Under the pieces are notes generated by a model. The model had not been told where the DNA came from, searched no databases, and saw nothing but the letters and a program-made list of their open reading frames with translations. The translations under genes and the position numbers were made by a program. Of a DNA stretch of 64,000 nt, positions 1-8,920 are shown in pieces (positions within the stretch are counted from its first letter, which is position 1; every line of letters starts with the position of its first letter). Origin of the DNA: Alloalcanivorax xiamenensis (GTDB lineage Bacteria > Pseudomonadota > Gammaproteobacteria > Pseudomonadales > Alcanivoracaceae); contig NZ_AQPF01000002.1 in assembly GCF_009846745.1 (NCBI RefSeq), positions 229,666 through 293,665 of the forward strand, read 5' to 3'.

Positions 1-894
1 GTCGCCGCGGTGGCGGGCATTACGAATCTTGATCACCCCTTCACGGGTAAACAGATGACCGTTGCGCGCATTGCGGGTGGGCATCACGCAATCGAACATA
101 TCCACCCCGCGGCGCACCCCTTCGACAATGTCCTCCGGCCGCCCCACGCCCATCAGATAGCGAGGCCGGTCAGTGGGCATATGCGGCGTGATCCCGGCCA
201 GAGTACGCCGCATTTCCTCCTGCGGCTCGCCGACACTGAGCCCGCCGATGGCATAGCCGTCAAACCCGATGTCGGTCAGACCGGCCAGGGATTCGCGGCG
301 CAGATTATCGTACATGCCCCCCTGTACGATCCCGAAACAAGCCGCATCGTTCCCTTCATCGGCTACATGGGCCGCTTTCGAGCGGCCCGCCCAACGCAGC
401 GACAGCCGCATGGACTCGGCGGCCTGGGTCTCGGTGGCCGGGTACGGGGTGCATTCGTCGAAGATCATGCAGATGTCACTGCCCAGAGAACGCTGTACCT
501 GCATGGCCCGTTCCGGCGTCAGTTCCACCCGATCGCCATTGATCGGGTTCTTGAACACCACGCCCTGCTCGGAAATCTTGCGCAACTCCCCCAGGCTGAA
601 CACCTGGAAACCGCCTGAATCGGTGAGGATCGGCTTGTCCCATTGCATGAAGCCGTGCAACGAACCATGACGTTCAATGATTTCGGTGCCCGGACGCAAC
701 ATCAGGTGAAAGGTGTTGCCCAGGCAGATTTGCGCGCCAGTATCGGCCAGGTCCCTCGGCAACATGGCCTTGACCGTGCCGTAGGTGCCCACCGGCATGA
801 ACGCCGGGGTCTCCACCTCGCCACGGGGGAAGGTCAAGCGGCCACGGCGCGCCGCGCCGTCGGTGGTCAGCAGATCAAAGCTCATTCGGGACAT
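1..894 (-). CDS. tgt: Queuine/preQ1 tRNA-guanine transglycosylase, 3' end cut by window edge
   Basis: This enzyme exchanges guanine 34 of GUN-anticodon tRNAs for preQ1 in queuosine synthesis. About 298 codons are visible, against roughly 375 in the family, so the C-terminal zinc-binding part lies outside the window. The N-terminus reads MSRMSFDLLTTDGAARRG. The conserved LTDSGGFQVFSLG loop follows, then the nucleophile region FDCVMPTRNARNGHLF with its catalytic Asp. The start is ATG at 894; an in-frame ATG at 885 (MSFDLL) is equally plausible. It lies directly downstream of queA on the same strand, the usual queuosine pairing, about 70 bases after the queA stop. Confidence 0.97.
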   Translation of the reverse strand, partial: MSRMSFDLLTTDGAARRGRLTFPRGEVETPAFMPVGTYGTVKAMLPRDLADTGAQICLGNTFHLMLRPGTEIIERHGSLHGFMQWDKPILTDSGGFQVFSLGELRKISEQGVVFKNPINGDRVELTPERAMQVQRSLGSDICMIFDECTPYPATETQAAESMRLSLRWAGRSKAAHVADEGNDAACFGIVQGGMYDNLRRESLAGLTDIGFDGYAIGGLSVGEPQEEMRRTLAGITPHMPTDRPRYLMGVGRPEDIVEGVRRGVDMFDCVMPTRNARNGHLFTREGVIKIRNARHRGD

Positions 895-899
895 GGATA

Positions 900-1025
900 A
901 ACACTCGCTGGCACGCGACACGCTTCACGCTCGCACGCTAAAAAAAAAGAAAAACGCCACAACATCAGACATCGCCTCCGTCTTGAGCGTGCTGCGCGCT
1001 GCGTGCTGCGTGTTGCGTTCCCTCA
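900..1025. repeat. Degenerate GCGTG/GCACGC-rich repeat between queA and tgt
   Basis: Imperfect short repeats of a GCGTG/CACGC core run from the end of queA into the gap before tgt. They are broken by an A-rich tract at about 941-956, which is a T-run on the minus strand. The repeats extend into the last codons of queA and appear to have lengthened its C-terminus. I see no clear hairpin, so this is recorded as a low-complexity repeat and not as a terminator. Confidence 0.4.
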
Positions 1026-2032
1026 ATGAACATGGCATCGCCGTAACTGAAAAAGCGGTAGCCTTCACGGACTGCTTCCCGGTAAGCCGCCAGCACCCGT
1101 TCCCGGCCGGCAAAGGCGCTGATCAGCATCAGCAGGGTGGAACGCGGCAGATGGAAGTTGGTGACCAGGGCGTCCACCTGACGAAAACGGTAACCGGGAT
1201 AGATGAAGATATCGGTTTCCGCCTCCCCCTGGGTCAACGCACCGTCAGCGCTGGCGGCTTCCAGAGCCCGCAGCGCCGTGGTACCCACCGCCACCACCCG
1301 TCCGCCACGGGCTCGCGTCGCCAGTACCTGCTCCACCAGGGCTTCACTGATACGAAAGCGCTCACTGTGCATGTGATGCTCTTCCACCTTATCCACGCGC
1401 ACCGGCTGGAACGTGCCCGCGCCCACATGCAAGGTGACGAAGCCCGTGTCCACGCCCTGCTCCCGCAGCTGCTCGATGAAGGCCTCGTCGAAATGCAAAC
1501 CGGCGGTGGGCGCCGCCACCGCGCCCGGCTCCCGGGCATACACGGTCTGATAGCGCTGCAAGTCGGTGTCTTCGTCCGGGCGGTCGATGTAAGGCGGCAA
1601 CGGCACGTGGCCAATGCGCTCCAGAGCATCCAGCACCTGCTGACACCCGGTGAACACCAGGTGGAACAATTCGCCACGCCGACCGCGAACCTCCGCCGCC
1701 ACGCCGTGGTCAAATTCCAGCCAGCCGCCGGCCTTGGGCGACTTGGAAGCCCGCACATGGGCCAGCGCCTCACGACCGCCGAGCAGACGCTCGATCAGCA
1801 CTTCCACCCGCCCGCCGGTTTGCTTGCGGCCGAACAGGCGGGCCGGGATCACGCGAGTGTCGTTGAACACCAACAGATCGCCGGGCTTCAGCCAGGCGGA
1901 CAGATCCGGAAACCGGCCATGCCCCATCCCCGCCCCGGTCAGCGTCAGCAAACGCGCATCACGCCTCCGCGCTGGCGGATAGCGGGCGATCAGTTGGTCC
2001 GGTAACTCAAAATCAAAATCGTCGACTTGCAC
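965..2032 (-). CDS. queA: tRNA preQ1(34) S-adenosylmethionine ribosyltransferase-isomerase
   Basis: QueA moves the ribose of SAM onto preQ1 in tRNA to give epoxyqueuosine, the step after Tgt. The 355-residue product has the family start MQVDDFDFELPDQLIA, then RYPPARRRDARLL and LLVFNDTRVIPARL. Later conserved blocks are VAAPTAGLHFDEAF, LHVGAGTFQPVRV and VTNFHLPRSTLLMLISAF. The usual family end is near FSYGDAMFI. Here about 19 extra residues rich in Gln, His, Ala and Arg follow, encoded by the GC-rich repeat at the gene end. The start is GTG at 2032. It lies upstream of tgt on the minus strand and probably shares its transcript. Confidence 0.97.
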   Translation of the reverse strand: MQVDDFDFELPDQLIARYPPARRRDARLLTLTGAGMGHGRFPDLSAWLKPGDLLVFNDTRVIPARLFGRKQTGGRVEVLIERLLGGREALAHVRASKSPKAGGWLEFDHGVAAEVRGRRGELFHLVFTGCQQVLDALERIGHVPLPPYIDRPDEDTDLQRYQTVYAREPGAVAAPTAGLHFDEAFIEQLREQGVDTGFVTLHVGAGTFQPVRVDKVEEHHMHSERFRISEALVEQVLATRARGGRVVAVGTTALRALEAASADGALTQGEAETDIFIYPGYRFRQVDALVTNFHLPRSTLLMLISAFAGRERVLAAYREAVREGYRFFSYGDAMFIEGTQHAARSAQHAQDGGDV

Positions 2033-2060
2033 GTATCACCCGTGTTCAGCTCACATGTGT

Positions 2061-2537
2061 TCAGGAGCGACCTTTGCCGTTCTTCGGCATTTCCACCGTG
2101 GCGGTGAGGGACAATCGATCATGCAGAGTTTGATGAGGATGCACCAACACCACCAGATAACCGGCCCCCAGCATCAACCAGGACACACCGGCGGCGGCGA
2201 AACGGGCCAGGGTCTGCCAGAATTTCACCGGCCCGCCACGATAGCCACGAATTTGCAGCCGCCAGGCGCGCATTCCCAGAGTCTGGCCACCATGCAGCCA
2301 GAACCAGGCATAGAAAGCCCAGGTCTCCACCAGCAGCAGGGGGAACAGCACCCCCTTCAGCACCATCGGATCGGCCCGGGTGACACCGTTGATCTCCTGG
2401 GTCGGCAATCCCGTGTGGTTATAAACGATGACGAAGAGCCCGGCGGTTATAAACCATAACGCCAACACCAGAAAGCCATCGTAGACCAGCGCCATCAGCC
2501 GTTTGATCAGGCCCGCGGGTCTGGCATCTTCGATCAT
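2061..2537 (-). CDS. RDD family membrane protein
   Basis: This is a 158-residue inner-membrane protein with the RDD signature: MIEDARPAGLIKRLMALVYD at the start carries the Arg and the Asp. Hydrophobic segments lie around residues 15-40, 60-85 and 115-140. The family is thought to include transport-related proteins, but the substrate is not known. ATG at 2537 is preceded by GGAGCAGCG. It ends 28 bases before queA on the same strand, so it may be the first gene of an RDD-queA-tgt transcript. RDD genes near lptG/queA are common in related genomes, so it is probably core. Confidence 0.85.
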   Translation of the reverse strand: MIEDARPAGLIKRLMALVYDGFLVLALWFITAGLFVIVYNHTGLPTQEINGVTRADPMVLKGVLFPLLLVETWAFYAWFWLHGGQTLGMRAWRLQIRGYRGGPVKFWQTLARFAAAGVSWLMLGAGYLVVLVHPHQTLHDRLSLTATVEMPKNGKGRS

Positions 2538-2608
2538 CGCTGCTCCATACGAGTTACCCGGGCGACGGCCCGCGGAGTGACCGCCACTGAGGGCGCCCCA
2601 TCACGGAT

Positions 2609-2793
2609 GGTGGTCACAAATAAATCGTCCGGAACGATTTTTGACGTCGCTCCGGCGACGGCCCGTAAGGTGACCATCATGAATGATGGTCACAAACAAA
2701 TCGCCGGGAGCGATTTTTGACGTCACCCCAGGGACGGCCCGCCGGGTGACCACCATGGACGGTGGTCACAAAAAAACCCGCTCGGCGCGGGCC
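2609..2793. repeat. 76-bp tandem repeat, two full units plus a partial third
   Basis: Units start at 2609, 2685 and 2761, exactly 76 bases apart; the third breaks off after about 10 bases. Each full unit opens with GGTGGTCACAAA or GATGGTCACAAA and has a short palindrome around AAATCG..CGATTT. A GTGACC arm closes each unit and pairs with the GGTCAC that opens it. The units can therefore fold as nested hairpins. They lie in the gap between the RDD gene and the divergent secreted-protein gene. I see no coding function; they look like an intergenic palindromic repeat family. Confidence 0.8.
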
Positions 2794-2795
2794 TT
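2770..2795 (-). terminator. Rho-independent terminator on the minus strand
   Basis: On the minus strand a CCCGC-GCCGA-GCGGG hairpin is followed directly by seven T. On the plus strand the T tract is only four long and separated from the stem. It would stop transcripts coming leftward from the serine-hydrolase gene, antisense to the secreted-protein gene, before they reach the RDD gene. Confidence 0.5.
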
Positions 2796-2985
2796 TTGAA
2801 TCATCGGCGGCGCGGTCGGTTCGGCGACCGGCCCAAACGGCGGCTATTCTAGCAAACCCGGGCCCCCCTGTCCCGCCGTGGACCGGCGTCACAGCCCGTC
2901 ATCATGGTTGTTGCGGGGCGCCCCTCGGCGGCGGTACAAGGGCACTATGACCCCGGTCACCGGGGTGCCACCCGGAGGGAGTCCC

Positions 2986-4131
2986 ATGTCCGGCTTCCGC
3001 CTGTACGCCCTGCTCGTTCTGGCTGCCCTGTCGACACTCCTGACTGGCGCCATCGCCACCGCTTCACCGCCTTCCGCGCCATCTCTCGGCGAACAGATCC
3101 GGGACCGCTATGAGACCGTGCTGCCGTCCCTGCCACCGGACAAGCAGCGCCACTACGCCCTACGCCTGTACCGTCTGACCGGCGACGACGTTTATCTGGC
3201 ACCGATCCGCGACGAGGTTCTGGCCATTCTGCCGCGCTGGCGGCAAGCCATGCAGGCCCTCGACTCCGCGGACCAGCGGCAGGCCCTGGCCAGCCAATTG
3301 GTGGACGACTACCGCGACGACACCCTCAAGTATCAACGCCGCAAGGCCTTGCTGCGCCGCAGTGGCGAGCTGCCCTTCGCCAAACGGTTACTGTACCGCG
3401 TCAATCAACTTGAGGAGTTGCATCTTGCCGGCAAACCGCCGTTTCAGGGCACCGGCCGCGCCCTGGCCTATCTGAGGGAATTCGACTTCCGCTCCTTCGT
3501 ACTCGATCCCGAGGTCATCACGGTGTACTCGGCGCAGACCGCGAACCTGGTCTACTACCTGTACCGGCTCGGATTACAGGATTTGCGCGAGCCCTACCAA
3601 CAGGCCTTTCGGCGCGTCTACCCACCCGACACCCGGCACCAGGGGCTCGAATTGCAGGAAAAGGTCTATGGCATGACCCATCTGGTGATCGCCGCCAGCG
3701 GCTATTACCAACATGCCGTGGCGCGCAAGGACTTTGCCTGGATTTTCGATTATTTCGAGCACCGGGCCGGCCACGTCATCCAAGGCACCAAGCCGGATGT
3801 GTATACCGAGATGGCGCTGTGTTTCCTGCTCGCGGAAGAGCCGGACAACCCGGTCATCGGCAAGGTCAAAGCGGCGCTGGAACGGGAGTTTGATGACAAG
3901 GCGGACATGATTCCGGCCACCGACGGCAGCACCGACCCCGCCCGCGGCGAGCACCGCAACACCCTGGCGGTGATGCTCTATTACTGGCCGGAGAAGCTTC
4001 ACACGGGTCCGGACCTGTCCCGGACCCGCCCCTTCCAGCAAGCGCCGTCCATACCCAAAGACACCACAACAGGGCGGAAAAGTATCGATGGCGCCCCGTC
4101 TCAAGCCTCCCGCACACGGTTCATGGATTGA
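2986..4131 (+). CDS. Secreted protein of unknown function
   Basis: I do not recognise this family. ATG at 2986 is chosen because GGAGGGA lies 7 bases upstream and because the product then begins with a signal peptide (MSGFRLYALLVLAALSTLLT, probable cleavage near ATAS). The mature part, about 350 residues, is soluble and mostly helical-looking. It is rich in Arg, Tyr and Leu (RHYALRLYRLTGDDVYLAPI) and has no metal or nucleophile motif I can name. Export to the periplasm is inferred. Its 3' end overlaps the 3' end of the convergent serine-hydrolase gene by 31 bases. Confidence 0.7.
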   Translation: MSGFRLYALLVLAALSTLLTGAIATASPPSAPSLGEQIRDRYETVLPSLPPDKQRHYALRLYRLTGDDVYLAPIRDEVLAILPRWRQAMQALDSADQRQALASQLVDDYRDDTLKYQRRKALLRRSGELPFAKRLLYRVNQLEELHLAGKPPFQGTGRALAYLREFDFRSFVLDPEVITVYSAQTANLVYYLYRLGLQDLREPYQQAFRRVYPPDTRHQGLELQEKVYGMTHLVIAASGYYQHAVARKDFAWIFDYFEHRAGHVIQGTKPDVYTEMALCFLLAEEPDNPVIGKVKAALEREFDDKADMIPATDGSTDPARGEHRNTLAVMLYYWPEKLHTGPDLSRTRPFQQAPSIPKDTTTGRKSIDGAPSQASRTRFMD

Positions 4132-5291
4132 TAAACGGCACCTTCAAAATCCAGATAGCCCGCGAACGAGGAGGGGTCGCCGAAGGGCAGGATCTGGGTC
4201 GCCCAGTAGCCACCGATGCCGTTGCGACGATCAATCCAATAGAACAGGTTAGCCAGCCCCGCCCAACCGATAGCGCCTTTAGGGCGACCGGTGGGAGCGT
4301 CTTCCTCCACCGTCATGAAGGTGAAAGACCACCCCTTCTTCAACCCCGGAAAGAACTCCGCGTCATTGGATAACGGCGCGATGACGCCCGGCAACATACC
4401 CACTTTCTGATGGGGTTCGAGTTGGTTGGTCACCGCCATGGCGACAGTCTCGGGCTTCAGCACCTGGCCGTTCGATCCGGCGCCGTCGTTGAGCCACATA
4501 CGAATGAACTTCATATATTCCGGCACGCTGGCATACAGACCATGTCCGCCGCAGTCGACTTCCGGTTCATCCGGCAGAAAGAAATTCATATCCTCGAGTG
4601 CACCATCAGCCTGGCGCGCGTAGACAGCGGCGGTACGATCCCGCATGGCGGCGGTGCGGGTAAACCCGACGTCTTCCATGCCCAGTGGCGCAAAAACGCG
4701 TTCACGCAAGACCGTGCCCAGACGCTGGCCACGGATGCTCTCGACGATCTGGCCGACCCAATCAATGTTCGTGCCGTATTCCCATCGGGTCCCGGGGTCG
4801 AACAACAAGGGTGTCTCAAGACTCGCTCGAGAGCAGGTTATCGCGCCGGGCTGGCCATGCTCCGCCGCCATGCGCGAATAGTTTTCGTTGAAAAAGTCAT
4901 AGCCAAAACCGGCGGTGTGGGTCAGTAGTTGGCGGGTGGTAATGTCGGATTCCGGTGCTCTCAATACCGGCTGGCCACGGGCATCAAAGCCATCCAGCAC
5001 CGGCAATTCGCCAATGACGGGTACATATTCCCTGGCTGGTGCGTCCAGATCCAGCAGTCCCTCCTCGACACATTGCAGCGCGGCGGTTCCCGCGATGGCC
5101 TTGGTGGTGGAAAAGATCGCGAAGACAGTGTCCTCTGTCATTGGCATTCCGTCCGGCCCTCGCTCTCCGGCTGCGCCGGAATACAAATCACGCTCCCGAT
5201 CCGTGACCATGGCGACGACGCCGGGTACACGCGGGCTTTCCGTGACAACTCGATGAAGGATGCTGTCAATGGACGCTCTCAAGTCGGTCAT
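4101..5291 (-). CDS. Serine hydrolase of the beta-lactamase/EstB (class C-like) family
   Basis: This 396-residue protein has the fold of class C beta-lactamases and EstB-type esterases. The catalytic SxxK motif is STTK in FAIFSTTKAIAG, near residue 62. The second motif is YGTN in WEYGTNIDWVGQIVES. Near the C-terminus, GWAGLANLFYWIDRRNGIGG sits where the third motif region lies. No signal peptide is seen, which favours a cytoplasmic esterase over a periplasmic beta-lactamase. ATG at 5291 gives MTDLRASIDSILHRVV. The AraC gene immediately upstream on the same strand is a likely regulator. The substrate is unknown. Confidence 0.85.
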   Translation of the reverse strand: MTDLRASIDSILHRVVTESPRVPGVVAMVTDRERDLYSGAAGERGPDGMPMTEDTVFAIFSTTKAIAGTAALQCVEEGLLDLDAPAREYVPVIGELPVLDGFDARGQPVLRAPESDITTRQLLTHTAGFGYDFFNENYSRMAAEHGQPGAITCSRASLETPLLFDPGTRWEYGTNIDWVGQIVESIRGQRLGTVLRERVFAPLGMEDVGFTRTAAMRDRTAAVYARQADGALEDMNFFLPDEPEVDCGGHGLYASVPEYMKFIRMWLNDGAGSNGQVLKPETVAMAVTNQLEPHQKVGMLPGVIAPLSNDAEFFPGLKKGWSFTFMTVEEDAPTGRPKGAIGWAGLANLFYWIDRRNGIGGYWATQILPFGDPSSFAGYLDFEGAVYQSMNRVREA

Positions 5292-5407
5292 GTCATTGTC
5301 CTTTTATTGAATGTTGTGGGATGACGGACAGTGAAGCGTGCGTCGGCATGAGGCTACGCGCCATTCGAAATCGGCGGGCTGCATTCCGAATCGGAAGATA
5401 TTTTGTA

Positions 5408-6421
5408 TTACGTTTGTTTCGCGGCGGCCAAAGTGTGTGAGGGCAGTTCGCCGAAACGGCGCCTGTAAATGCGCGCCAAGGCCCCCAGGTTGACGTACCC
5501 CCAATCAGCGGCGATCGAAGTCACGGTTTCTCCCAGCGATGGGTTTTGCAAGGCCTTGCGCAAGCCCTCCAATCGGCGGGCACGTAAAAAGTCGTACGGG
5601 GTAACGCCACGGGAGCGCCGAAATCCATCGGACAGTGCCCGAGCGGAAACCCCCACCATTCGTGCGATTTCGCCGATGGTGGGTGGGTTATCGGCCTGCT
5701 CGGACATGATTTCCTCGGCCTGACGAACATAGCGTGGCGTCACCGGCATGGTTTCCTTGCGCATTGCCAGGCCCACGCCATCCCCCCATGTTTGCAACAG
5801 CTCCAGGCATAGCAGTTCCTCCAGGTGCCGGGCCATCACCGGCTCCGCCTTGAGGCGGCCGCAGGCCTCGACGGACCGGACCACATAGCACAGCAAGGCA
5901 TACCACCGCGAGCCGTTCCCTCCGAAAGCCAATCGTCGGGTCCACAGCGTGTCGTCCGGCACGAACCCCAACCAATGCATGGCGACATCGGCCATCGCTT
6001 GATGGGGGATCGTCAGGTTTAACTGCATATGATGGCTGTCGGCATCGAGCCAATAGTCGGTTCTTGAACAATCGACCACGAAGCTTTCCCCCGCTCCGGT
6101 GCTAACGTCAGAGACCTCGTCCTGCTTATGGCGCAACGCACCTTTAATGGTGTTCAGGACCAGAATATTCCCCGCCGCCGGATCGAAATTATCCAGATGA
6201 ACGGGAACGCCATAAGAAAATCGCGTCATCGTGATGCGTTGGACTTCCACCGAACGCATGGTGGCGGAAGGAAGCAACCGCGGTGTAGCCGGCCTTACGC
6301 GATAGGGCATATAGACCCTGCGGCAGAATTCCTGAACCTCGTCCCAATCTCTGGATGACGTGGGGCCATCTTGTGCGATGGGGCGGCCCGACATGTCAGT
6401 CAATAGTGCCTGCTCCAGCAT
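5408..6421 (-). CDS. AraC family transcriptional regulator
   Basis: This is a 337-residue regulator with an AraC-type ligand or oligomerisation domain (about residues 1-220) and a C-terminal double helix-turn-helix (about 235-330). The HTH includes PPTIGEIARMVGVSARALSD and VTSIAADWGYVNLGALARIYRRRFGELPS. ATG at 6421 is preferred because GGAGAGG lies 6 bases upstream; a GTG at 6436 is weaker. It ends 116 bases before the serine-hydrolase gene on the same strand, so that gene may be its target. The inducer is unknown. It lies just outside the tRNA-Leu 3' remnant, so outside the proposed island. Confidence 0.88.
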   Translation of the reverse strand: MLEQALLTDMSGRPIAQDGPTSSRDWDEVQEFCRRVYMPYRVRPATPRLLPSATMRSVEVQRITMTRFSYGVPVHLDNFDPAAGNILVLNTIKGALRHKQDEVSDVSTGAGESFVVDCSRTDYWLDADSHHMQLNLTIPHQAMADVAMHWLGFVPDDTLWTRRLAFGGNGSRWYALLCYVVRSVEACGRLKAEPVMARHLEELLCLELLQTWGDGVGLAMRKETMPVTPRYVRQAEEIMSEQADNPPTIGEIARMVGVSARALSDGFRRSRGVTPYDFLRARRLEGLRKALQNPSLGETVTSIAADWGYVNLGALARIYRRRFGELPSHTLAAAKQT

Positions 6422-6560
6422 TTGCCTCTCCACCACCTGCTTTCAGGAAATCCGGACATCACTTCTGTCATAAAATGTCCAGTGCCGCCATACAACTTTG
6501 GTGCGATCAACAGTGCGGATATGGAGCCCGGCGCCGGGTCCGATATCCGATACTCGAGCC

Positions 6561-6714
6561 ATTCAGAACCGTTCGTGGCAAGAAGGCAGGCGGCGTGATG
6601 ATATCGCAGGCAAAAAAGCCGGAGAACAGCGCCCCGGCCTATGATTCGCCAAGTTTAAGGTGTCTTGGCGCACCACGAATTTGGTACAGAGGCCGGACTT
6701 GAACCGGCACGCCC
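6561..6714 (-). repeat. Displaced 3' end of tRNA-Leu with flank (distal attachment-site remnant)
   Basis: This stretch is a diverged direct repeat of about 54074-54231. The best block is 6649-6714, matching 54162-54231. Bases 6682-6714 reproduce the CCA end, the acceptor 3' strand (one C lost) and the T arm of the intact tRNA-Leu, and identity stops at GGCACGCCC. The segment further downstream of the tRNA end is also shared. This is the pattern left when an element integrates at a tRNA 3' end and displaces the old end. The 617-base stretch 6422-7038 otherwise holds no gene I can support. Confidence 0.8.
6611..6638 (-). terminator. Terminator copy belonging to the displaced tRNA-Leu 3' end
   Basis: On the minus strand a GCCGG..CCGGC hairpin is followed by TTTTTT. 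It sits at the same place relative to the tRNA fragment as the terminator of the intact tRNA-Leu at 54121-54152. The repeat therefore includes the tRNA end plus its own terminator. Confidence 0.6.
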
Positions 6715-7038
6715 ATCTCCCGCTGCCAAGACGGTCATCGTGGTCCCTTGCCGCTTGCGGCATGACGCCCTGTCGGATCGAGAATCAGGGCGGCCTCCGG
6801 ACTCCGATCCTGCCCTCCCGCCTATAACGACACTATAACGGCACCCCCACGAAGGAGGCGCTCAACCACGCGCCAGTGGCCGCTCCTGTCCCTAATCGGA
6901 CGGAGAGGTCGCCCAGCTGAGCACTGTTTTTAAAGGCGCCTATTGCCCAATAGGATTCTCTACTCGTCGATATGAATAGACGTCGTGCAAGCCGCCACCA
7001 TATCGGGAAAGCTATAACCACATGGGGATCTCATGGGG

Positions 7039-8034
7039 TCAGATATTCCATCTTTCTTCGATTGATTGCCTTTCCATACTTCCAAAGTTCGCCCTATATT
7101 GCCGTGGAGACACACCGAGACGGCGCAGAAACACAGAACGCATAAGTTGCGCATCACGTAATCCGCATTCGGCCGCAATGGTCTTCAATGGCAATCTTCC
7201 ACATTCTAACAGCCCGCGGGCCGCATCAACCCTGACCATCTCAACAAACTCAGCCGGACTCATTCTGGTTTCCCGCGAGAATACACGGGAGAAATTCCTC
7301 GGACTCATTCCGAGCATATCCGCAAGCGCCTTCACCCTGAGGTCCGCAGTCAGGTTTGACAAGACATACTCTTGCACCTGCGCGACTGGCGAATCTGAGT
7401 CGATGAACGGCATCAAATAAGGACTGAACTGCGATTGCCCTCCCGATCGCTGGGTATAGACAACGAGCCGCTTTGCCACATTGAGCGCCACATCCTGACC
7501 TTGATCGCGAGCCACAAGAAAGAGAGCGAGATCAATGCCCGCAGTAACCCCGGCGGAGGTGTACAGATTACCATCGCTGATATAGAGGCGATCCGGCTGG
7601 ACTTTGGCGTCGGGGCATAACTCAGCCAATGCGTCAGCATCGTTCCAATGCGTTGTGACCATGCGGCCAGCCAAAAGGCCTGCTCTGGCAAGAATGAACG
7701 CTCCGTTGCAAATCGAGCCAAACCGCTGAGCCCGGGCCGATGCTTGGCCCAACCAAAGCGCAAACGCCCTCGATACCTCAAGCCCAGGGATCGAGGGCCC
7801 ACCAGCCACCAGTAATAGGCTGAACGCATCCTTTACATCCATGTAGTGACAGTGAGGTCGAAGTAAGGCTCCGTTTGAGCATCGGATCGAGTGCGGCTCC
7901 ATCCCGATAACGGTCAGATGATACTGAGCGTCCGGCAGTAAAAACCGATTGGCTTCGGCAAAGACATCAAGCGGTCCAAATATATCCAGAGCCTGTGAGT
8001 CCTGAGGGGCGACGATACCCACATGATGGACCAT
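7039..8034 (-). CDS. GlxA family (DJ-1/PfpI plus AraC) transcriptional regulator
   Basis: This 331-residue regulator combines an N-terminal DJ-1/PfpI amidotransferase-like domain (about residues 4-190) with a C-terminal AraC helix-turn-helix (about 215-310). The cysteine-elbow region reads FGSICNGAFILARAGLLAG, the usual GlxA position. The HTH includes VKALADMLGMSPRNFSRVF. GlxA-type regulators often sense amines or amino-acid derivatives, but the ligand here is unknown. It diverges from the M24 gene across a 199-base gap, so that gene is a likely target. Base composition from here to about 8.9 kb looks less GC-rich than the flanks, which suggests a separate acquisition. Confidence 0.9.
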   Translation of the reverse strand: MVHHVGIVAPQDSQALDIFGPLDVFAEANRFLLPDAQYHLTVIGMEPHSIRCSNGALLRPHCHYMDVKDAFSLLLVAGGPSIPGLEVSRAFALWLGQASARAQRFGSICNGAFILARAGLLAGRMVTTHWNDADALAELCPDAKVQPDRLYISDGNLYTSAGVTAGIDLALFLVARDQGQDVALNVAKRLVVYTQRSGGQSQFSPYLMPFIDSDSPVAQVQEYVLSNLTADLRVKALADMLGMSPRNFSRVFSRETRMSPAEFVEMVRVDAARGLLECGRLPLKTIAAECGLRDAQLMRSVFLRRLGVSPRQYRANFGSMERQSIEERWNI

Positions 8035-8233
8035 AGCGAGCGACTCCTACGTAACGCAACGGGGACATTGCGCACTCTACAACCCGCTGCTCGCCCAACG
8101 AAGCCGACAGCATGATTGTTGGCACAAAACACATTCGGGTTGTCCTAGATCATGCCCAAACGCCACTGGGTGGAACAGGCCCCTTGCTACGACAATAACC
8201 ACTCCCTCATCCCGATCATCAAGGAGTTGTTTC

Positions 8234-8920
8234 ATGGACAAAACGACCGTACATGCCGCCGAACGTGTGGGCCCGGCCTTTTCGACAGACGGCATGCTAT
8301 TGGCACGCAGAAAAACACGGCAAGCCATTCACGACATCGCTAGCCGTGTCACTCCAGGAATGGTGGAAGAAGAAGCCGTCACCATGGCAAAACAGGTTTT
8401 GATCGACAGCGGAATGGCTCTTAGCTGGCACCCCACCCGTGTGCGCTTTGGCCGAAACACGATCAAACCGATGAAACGCAAGTCTGAGCCTGGCGTGATG
8501 CTGCAGGAGAACGACATTTTCTTCATCGACATCGCACCTCGCGTGAACGCCTGGGAAGGCGATGGCGGCGCCAGCTTTATCGTCGGCGAACACCCCGACT
8601 ATTCACGCTGTGCGGCCGATGCGGAGCGTCTTTTCCACGACGCGCGAGAAGTCTGGAGCTCCCAGAATCTGACCGGCCAAGCGCTGTACGCATACGCGGA
8701 AAGCACCGCCCGAAAAATGGGTTGGGAACTGAATCTTGACCTTCCGGGACACCGAATATCGGACTTTCCGCATGCGGCTATCCATGCAGGGGCATTAGCC
8801 GACCTTGACGTCCCGCCATCGGCAATGCGTTGGATCCTGGAGATACATCTGTGTGACCCTCAGCGACGTTTCGGCGCGTTCCACGAAGACATGCTGCTGG
8901 ACGACGAACACTACAACTGA
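8234..8920 (+). CDS. M24 family metallopeptidase-fold protein
   Basis: This 228-residue protein has the pita-bread fold of Xaa-Pro peptidases, creatinase and methionine aminopeptidase. The five metal ligands of the family can be placed. They are Asp in FFIDIAPRVNAW, Asp in EGDGGASFIVGEH, His in LPGHRISDFPH, Glu in WILEIHLCD and Glu in GAFHEDMLL. All are present, so it may be active. It is short and lacks the N-terminal domain of prolidases. The start is ATG at 8234, with AAGGAG about 9 bases upstream. It is divergent from the GlxA-type regulator. The substrate is unknown. Confidence 0.85.
   Translation: MDKTTVHAAERVGPAFSTDGMLLARRKTRQAIHDIASRVTPGMVEEEAVTMAKQVLIDSGMALSWHPTRVRFGRNTIKPMKRKSEPGVMLQENDIFFIDIAPRVNAWEGDGGASFIVGEHPDYSRCAADAERLFHDAREVWSSQNLTGQALYAYAESTARKMGWELNLDLPGHRISDFPHAAIHAGALADLDVPPSAMRWILEIHLCDPQRRFGAFHEDMLLDDEHYN

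Noticed and set aside
785..2005. Long plus-strand open frame across queA
   Set aside because: It is antisense to a clear queA, has no ribosome-binding site and gives a composition typical of frames shadowing GC-rich genes. The same applies to many antisense frames under the NRPS genes.
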